A stretch of 9,850 bases of DNA, taken from contig JAOTZF010000047.1 in the NCBI GenBank assembly GCA_029861485.1, positions 1-9,850 of the forward strand, in the 5' to 3' direction. The notes under the pieces are model-generated. The model was not told the origin of the DNA and did not search any database. It was given only the letters and a program-made list of their open reading frames with translations. The position numbers and the translations under genes are program-made. Of this stretch, positions 6,557 through 9,850 are shown piece by piece; positions within the stretch are counted from its first letter, which is position 1; every line of letters starts with the position of its first letter. Source of the DNA: Thermoleophilia bacterium (GTDB lineage: Bacteria; Actinomycetota; Thermoleophilia; Miltoncostaeales; Miltoncostaeaceae).

Positions 6557-6562
6557 ACCTCC
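6557..6562 (-). promoter_or_regulatory. Shine-Dalgarno site of the DUF1059-like gene
   Basis: GGAGGT on the minus strand ends 3 nt before the ATG at 6553. It fixes the start at this ATG and rejects the longer reading frame beginning at 6613. Confidence 0.7.
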
Positions 6563-6651
6563 ATGGATGGAAAGGGCCCAACAACCCTGAGGTGGTTCGC
6601 AGTTCACCGTCAATCCGGGCTGCGTTTACGCGGAGACGAAGACCCGAACGA

Positions 6652-8106
6652 CTAGCCCGTCCGCTCGCGGATCAGCTCCTGGACCTTCCTGGGGTCGGCG
6701 CTGCCCTTGGTCTCCTTCATGACCTGCCCCACGAAGAAGCCGATCAGCTTCTGCTTGCCGCCCTTCAGCTGGCCGGTCTCCTTGGGGTTGTCGGCCAGGA
6801 TCTGATCGACGATGGCGCCAAGCGCATCGGTGTCCTGGATCTGGCGCAGGCCCTTCTCGTCGACGATCTCCGCGGGCGGGCGGCCTGAGACCAGGACCTC
6901 GGCGAGCACCTCCTGTCCGGCCGAGCTGCCGATCGCGCCGTCGGTGACCAGCTGGATGAGCTCGGCGAGGCGCTCCGGCGTGGCTTTCGACTCCCAGGGC
7001 GTGTCACCGGTGTCCTTGAGCTGTGAGCGCAGCTCTCCGCGGATCCAGTTGGCGGCACTCTTGGCGTCGACTTGGCTGGCGACGTCCTCGAAGTAGGCGC
7101 CGAGCTCGGTGGTCTCCGAGAGTACCTCCGCATCCTCGTAGCTGATGCCAAGCTCGTTCATCCAGCGGCGGCGACGGTCGACCGGCAGCTCGCCGAGCGA
7201 TGTCCGGATCTGCTCGACCCACTCTCGACCCGGAACCACCGGAACCAGGTCGGGCTCCGGGAAGTACCGGTAGTCGTGGGCCTCCTCCTTGCTCCTCAGC
7301 GAGTGGAGCTCGCCCGTCGCTGGATCGAAGTGGAGGGTCTCCTGCACCACGCGCTCGCCCGCCTCGAGCATTCCCGTCTGCCGGGCGATCTCGGCCTCGA
7401 TGCCGCGCTCGAGAAAACGGAAGGAGTTCATGTTCTTCAGCTCGGTCTTGGTGCCGAGCTCGGTGGAGCCGACCGGGCGCACGCTGACGTTGGCGTCGGC
7501 GCGCATCGAGCCCTCCTCCATGTTGCAGTCGCTGACGCCCAGCTGTCTCATGGTCTGGCGCAGCTGCTTCAGGAACTCGGAGGCATCGGCGGCGGAACGA
7601 AGGTCGGGCTCGGTGACGATCTCCGCGAGCGGAGTGCCACCCCGGTTGAAATCGACGACGCTCTGCTCGGCGCCGGCGCGCCGGCCGCCGCTGCTCAGGT
7701 GAAGGAGCTTGGCCGCATCCTCCTCGAGGTGCACGCGCGTGATGCCGACCTCGAACTCGCCCTCCGGCTTTAGCACCGAGAAATGGCCGTTGACGCCGAG
7801 CGGCTCGTCGTACTGGCTGATCTGGTACGCCTTCGGTAGGTCCGGATAGAAGTAGTTCTTGCGGTGGAAAACCGACCGCGGGGCGATTTCGCAGCCCAGT
7901 GCGAGCGCGGCCACGATCCCCAGGCGGATGGCCTCGCCGTTGACGACCGGCAGCACGCCGGGGTGGGCCAAGCACACGGGGCAGGTGTGGGTGTTCGGCG
8001 GATCTCCGAAGCTCAGCCGACAACGGCAGAACATCTTGGTGCGGGTGGCGAGCTGCACGTGGATCTCGATGCCGATCACCGGCTCCAGGGCGACCGCCGT
8101 GCTCAT
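6652..8106 (-). CDS. gatB: Asp-tRNA(Asn)/Glu-tRNA(Gln) amidotransferase subunit B
   Basis: GatB binds the mischarged Glu-tRNA(Gln) or Asp-tRNA(Asn), phosphorylates the side-chain carboxylate with ATP, and uses ammonia channelled from GatA. It has 484 residues, normal for the family. Motifs in order: GIEIHVQL (12-19); four zinc-type cysteines Cys27, Cys29, Cys42 and Cys45 in FCRCRLSFGDPPNTHTCPVC; HRKNYFYPDLPKAYQISQYD (81-100); HLEEDAAK; DFNRGGTPLAEIVTEPD; MRADANVSVRP; KTELKNMNSFRF; and YRYFPEPDLVPV. The C-terminal helical tail domain ends with GGKQKLIGFFVGQVMKET and a terminal ELIRER segment. ATG at 8106 overlaps the gatA stop as ATGA, implying translational coupling. The longer reading frame to 8238 only copies antisense gatA and was discarded. 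The zinc site appears complete. Confidence 0.97.
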   Translation of the reverse strand: MSTAVALEPVIGIEIHVQLATRTKMFCRCRLSFGDPPNTHTCPVCLAHPGVLPVVNGEAIRLGIVAALALGCEIAPRSVFHRKNYFYPDLPKAYQISQYDEPLGVNGHFSVLKPEGEFEVGITRVHLEEDAAKLLHLSSGGRRAGAEQSVVDFNRGGTPLAEIVTEPDLRSAADASEFLKQLRQTMRQLGVSDCNMEEGSMRADANVSVRPVGSTELGTKTELKNMNSFRFLERGIEAEIARQTGMLEAGERVVQETLHFDPATGELHSLRSKEEAHDYRYFPEPDLVPVVPGREWVEQIRTSLGELPVDRRRRWMNELGISYEDAEVLSETTELGAYFEDVASQVDAKSAANWIRGELRSQLKDTGDTPWESKATPERLAELIQLVTDGAIGSSAGQEVLAEVLVSGRPPAEIVDEKGLRQIQDTDALGAIVDQILADNPKETGQLKGGKQKLIGFFVGQVMKETKGSADPRKVQELIRERTG

Positions 8107-9533
8107 GAGAGCGTCTCGGGCAACGCATCGAAATCGATGGCCTGCTCCAGCGCGTGGGCGACGGAGAAGAGGCCGTTCTCGGAGAAGGCCGGGCCGGTCA
8201 GCTGAAGGCCGACAGGGAGCCCGTCGGCGACACCACAAGGAATCGAGATCGCCGGCAGCCCGGCGAGGCTCATCGGGATGGTGCAGATGTCGGACATGTA
8301 CATCGCGTACGGGTCGTCGACCCGCTCGCCGATCTTGAAGGCGGTCGTCGGCGAGGTCGGCGAAAGCAGGAGGTCGACCTTCTCAAAGGCCTCGCCGAAG
8401 TCTCGCACGATGAGGGTGCGGACCCTCTGCGCCCGGGCGTAGTACGCCTCGTAGTAGCCGGATGCGAGCGCGAAGGTGCCGAGCATGATGCGGCGCTTGA
8501 CCTCTGGTCCGAAGCCCTCTCCGCGGGTCCGCTCGTAGTGCTCCAGCAGATCGTCGGCCGCAGCGCGCGCGCCGTACCGCATGCCGTCGAAGCGCGCGAG
8601 GTTGGCCGATGCCTCGGCCGGAGCGATCAGGTAGTAGGCCGCGATGCCGTGACGGCTCGACGGCAGGCTGACCTCGGTGATTTCGGCCCCGAGCTCTGCA
8701 GCGGTCGCGGTCGCCGCCTCGGTGGCGCTCTTCACACCTGACTCGATGCCATTCTCGAGCATCTCGCTGATCACGCCGATCTTGACGCCGTCGAGGCGCT
8801 CGGTATCCGGCACCTCGATGGGCTTCCACCAATCGAGCGACGTCGAGTCGCGCGGGTCCTGGCCGACGATGTGGGAGAGCAGAAGAGCGGAGTCGCGGAC
8901 GGTCCGGGCGAGGGGCCCCACCTGGTCGAGCGACGACGCGAATGCGATCAACCCGTAGCGGGAGACCGCGCCGTAGGTGGGCTTCATTCCGACTACTCCA
9001 CAGAGGGAGGCCGGCTGCCGGATCGAGCCGCCCGTATCGCTGCCGAGCGACCAGGGCACCTGCCGAGCGGCCACCGTCGCGGCCGATCCGCCGCTGCTCC
9101 CACCCGGGACGGTCTCCATGTCCCACGGGTTCAGCGTCAGCTGGTAGCTCGAGTTCTCCGTGCTGGAGCCCATGGCGAACTCGTCCATGTTGGTCTTTCC
9201 GACGACCACCGCTCCGGCCCGCTCCAGCCGCTTAATGCAGGTCGCGGTATAGAGCGGGCGGAAGCCCTTGAGGATCTGAGATCCGGCCGTGGTCTCCAGA
9301 TCGCGCGTCGACAGCACGTCCTTGATGGCGATGGGCACGCCCGCGAGCGGGGGGCGCTCCGCGGCGGCGTCGATCTCCTTCGCCCTGCGTCGGGCGCGCT
9401 CGCCGTCCAGGGCGAGGAATGCACCCCAAGGGTCGTCCTCTGAACGGCGCAGCGCCTCCTCGACGAGCTCCTCGGAGCTTGTCTGGCCGGAGGTGATGGC
9501 CGCTATCGATTGCTCTGCGGTTAGCGCCTCCAC
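8103..9533 (-). CDS. gatA: Asp-tRNA(Asn)/Glu-tRNA(Gln) amidotransferase subunit A
   Basis: GatA is the amidase-signature glutaminase that frees ammonia from glutamine for the GatCAB complex. It has 476 residues, slightly short but within the family range. The Ser-cisSer-Lys triad is intact: Lys71 in GVPIAIKDVL, cis-Ser146 in VPGGSSGGSAA and nucleophile Ser170 in LGSDTGGSIRQP. The 75- and 24-residue spacings equal those of S. aureus GatA (Lys79, Ser154, Ser178). The start is GTG at 9533, 8 nt after the gatC stop, with no Shine-Dalgarno site close enough, so translation probably depends on ribosomes finishing gatC. The end overlaps gatB by 4 nt (ATGA). With a single GatCAB one expects non-discriminating GluRS and/or AspRS elsewhere in the genome, which cannot be tested here. 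Confidence 0.97.
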   Translation of the reverse strand: MEALTAEQSIAAITSGQTSSEELVEEALRRSEDDPWGAFLALDGERARRRAKEIDAAAERPPLAGVPIAIKDVLSTRDLETTAGSQILKGFRPLYTATCIKRLERAGAVVVGKTNMDEFAMGSSTENSSYQLTLNPWDMETVPGGSSGGSAATVAARQVPWSLGSDTGGSIRQPASLCGVVGMKPTYGAVSRYGLIAFASSLDQVGPLARTVRDSALLLSHIVGQDPRDSTSLDWWKPIEVPDTERLDGVKIGVISEMLENGIESGVKSATEAATATAAELGAEITEVSLPSSRHGIAAYYLIAPAEASANLARFDGMRYGARAAADDLLEHYERTRGEGFGPEVKRRIMLGTFALASGYYEAYYARAQRVRTLIVRDFGEAFEKVDLLLSPTSPTTAFKIGERVDDPYAMYMSDICTIPMSLAGLPAISIPCGVADGLPVGLQLTGPAFSENGLFSVAHALEQAIDFDALPETLS

Positions 9534-9541
9534 TCGGCCGT

Positions 9542-9823
9542 TCAGCCCATCCTCGGCACGCTGAAGCCGCCGCCCGCGACCTCGGGGGCCTCGCGCAGCG
9601 CCTCCTCGGCGGAAAGCTCTTCATGGGTCACGTCCTCGCCGAGCACGTTCTCGAGCTCCACCACGTGGGTGGTGACCGGCACGTCGTCGAGATCGAGCGA
9701 GGTGATGTGCTCGATGTGCTCCAGGATTCCGGACAGCTCCTCGCGCATCGTCTCCTGCTCCTCCTCGGAGAGGTGCAAGCGGGCGAGGCGGGCCACATGC
9801 CGCACGGTGTCGGGGTCGATCAC
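9542..9823 (-). CDS. gatC: Asp-tRNA(Asn)/Glu-tRNA(Gln) amidotransferase subunit C
   Basis: GatC is the small subunit that wraps around the GatA-GatB interface and stabilises the complex. It has 93 residues, the usual length. The N-terminal helix VRHVARLARLHLSEEE (7-22), the LSGILEHIEHITSLDLDDVPVT-type middle (about 30-51) and the C-terminal EALREAPEV..GGFSVPRM segment (about 74-92) are the family hallmarks. The start is GTG at 9823. No Shine-Dalgarno site precedes it; a TAGAGT box 8 nt upstream suggests a leaderless mRNA. It is the first gene of gatC-gatA-gatB, and possibly of the downstream small gene. Confidence 0.96.
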   Translation of the reverse strand: MIDPDTVRHVARLARLHLSEEEQETMREELSGILEHIEHITSLDLDDVPVTTHVVELENVLGEDVTHEELSAEEALREAPEVAGGGFSVPRMG

Positions 9824-9831
9824 GGCGCGAG

Positions 9832-9837
9832 ACTCTA
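9832..9837 (-). promoter_or_regulatory. -10 box of the gatCAB operon, probable leaderless promoter
   Basis: The minus strand reads TAGAGT (TANNNT), then exactly 8 nt, then the GTG start of gatC at 9823. The intervening bases CTCGCGCC contain no ribosome site. The -35 element would lie at or beyond the window edge and cannot be checked. The spacing is identical to that before ilvN and the response regulator gene. Confidence 0.5.
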
Positions 9838-9850
9838 GCGGAGACGTCTA

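Noticed and set aside
6554..6651. Possible gatB terminator or promoter of the DUF1059-like gene
   Set aside because: I find only very short stems and a lone TTGACG with no -10 box at usual spacing, so neither is claimed as a feature.
7072..7773. Long plus-strand ORF antisense to gatB (likewise 1426-1962 antisense to ilvC and 2713-3423 antisense to the regulator)
   Set aside because: High-GC coding DNA leaves antisense frames open; the translations are low-complexity mirror products with no domain, start context or ribosome site.
8107..8238. N-terminal extension of GatB to 8238
   Set aside because: It is Arg/Pro-rich out-of-frame gatA sequence; the ATGA overlap at 8103-8106 gives the canonical GatB N-terminus.
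1..9850. tRNA or rRNA genes, CRISPR arrays, insertion sequences, prophage or attachment sites
   Set aside because: No cloverleaf, regularly spaced repeat, transposase motif or terminal inverted repeat pair was seen on either strand.

Overview
The window is very GC-rich, with strongly G/C-biased third codon positions. It uses many GTG starts, and at least three genes appear to lack a Shine-Dalgarno site. Together with a trimeric GatCAB amidotransferase and actinobacterial-type gene neighbourhoods, this points to a high-GC actinomycete-like bacterium. A deep lineage such as Thermoleophilia/Solirubrobacterales is my guess and is not proven by the sequence.

Layout from left to right. (1) The 3' part of a plus-strand gene for a D-glucuronyl C5-epimerase-like (GLCE C-terminal domain) protein, cut by the window edge. 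It converges on ilvC across a perfect 18-bp hairpin. (2) A minus-strand pair, ilvN then ilvC: acetolactate synthase regulatory subunit and ketol-acid reductoisomerase. ilvB, the catalytic subunit gene normally next to ilvN, is absent here. (3) Diverging from ilvN across only 73 bp, a plus-strand run of an OmpR-family response regulator, a HAMP/HisKA/HATPase sensor kinase that probably starts at CTG within a CTGA overlap, and a secreted Ig-like/GLCE-domain protein that is a second, divergent epimerase paralogue. (4) A small minus-strand DUF1059-like Cys/His protein. (5) The complete minus-strand gatC-gatA-gatB operon, which makes the Asp/Glu-tRNA amidotransferase.

How it fits together. gatCAB makes Gln-tRNA and/or Asn-tRNA by transamidation, and ilvNC belongs to branched-chain amino acid synthesis. 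In several actinobacteria gatCAB and ilvBNC lie near each other on one strand. Here the plus-strand two-component/epimerase module sits between the two blocks, where ilvB might be expected. The two-component system is the likely controller of the secreted epimerase-like protein 59 bp downstream. Two epimerase-like paralogues within 10 kb suggest tailoring of a uronic-acid-containing cell-surface polysaccharide, an inference that has not been tested.

The most distinctive observations are: two GLCE-like paralogues that both keep candidates for the three catalytic tyrosines; a two-component system apparently dedicated to one of them; three GTG-start genes that each have a TANNNT box exactly 8 nt before the start codon (leaderless promoters); and the probable CTG start of the kinase.
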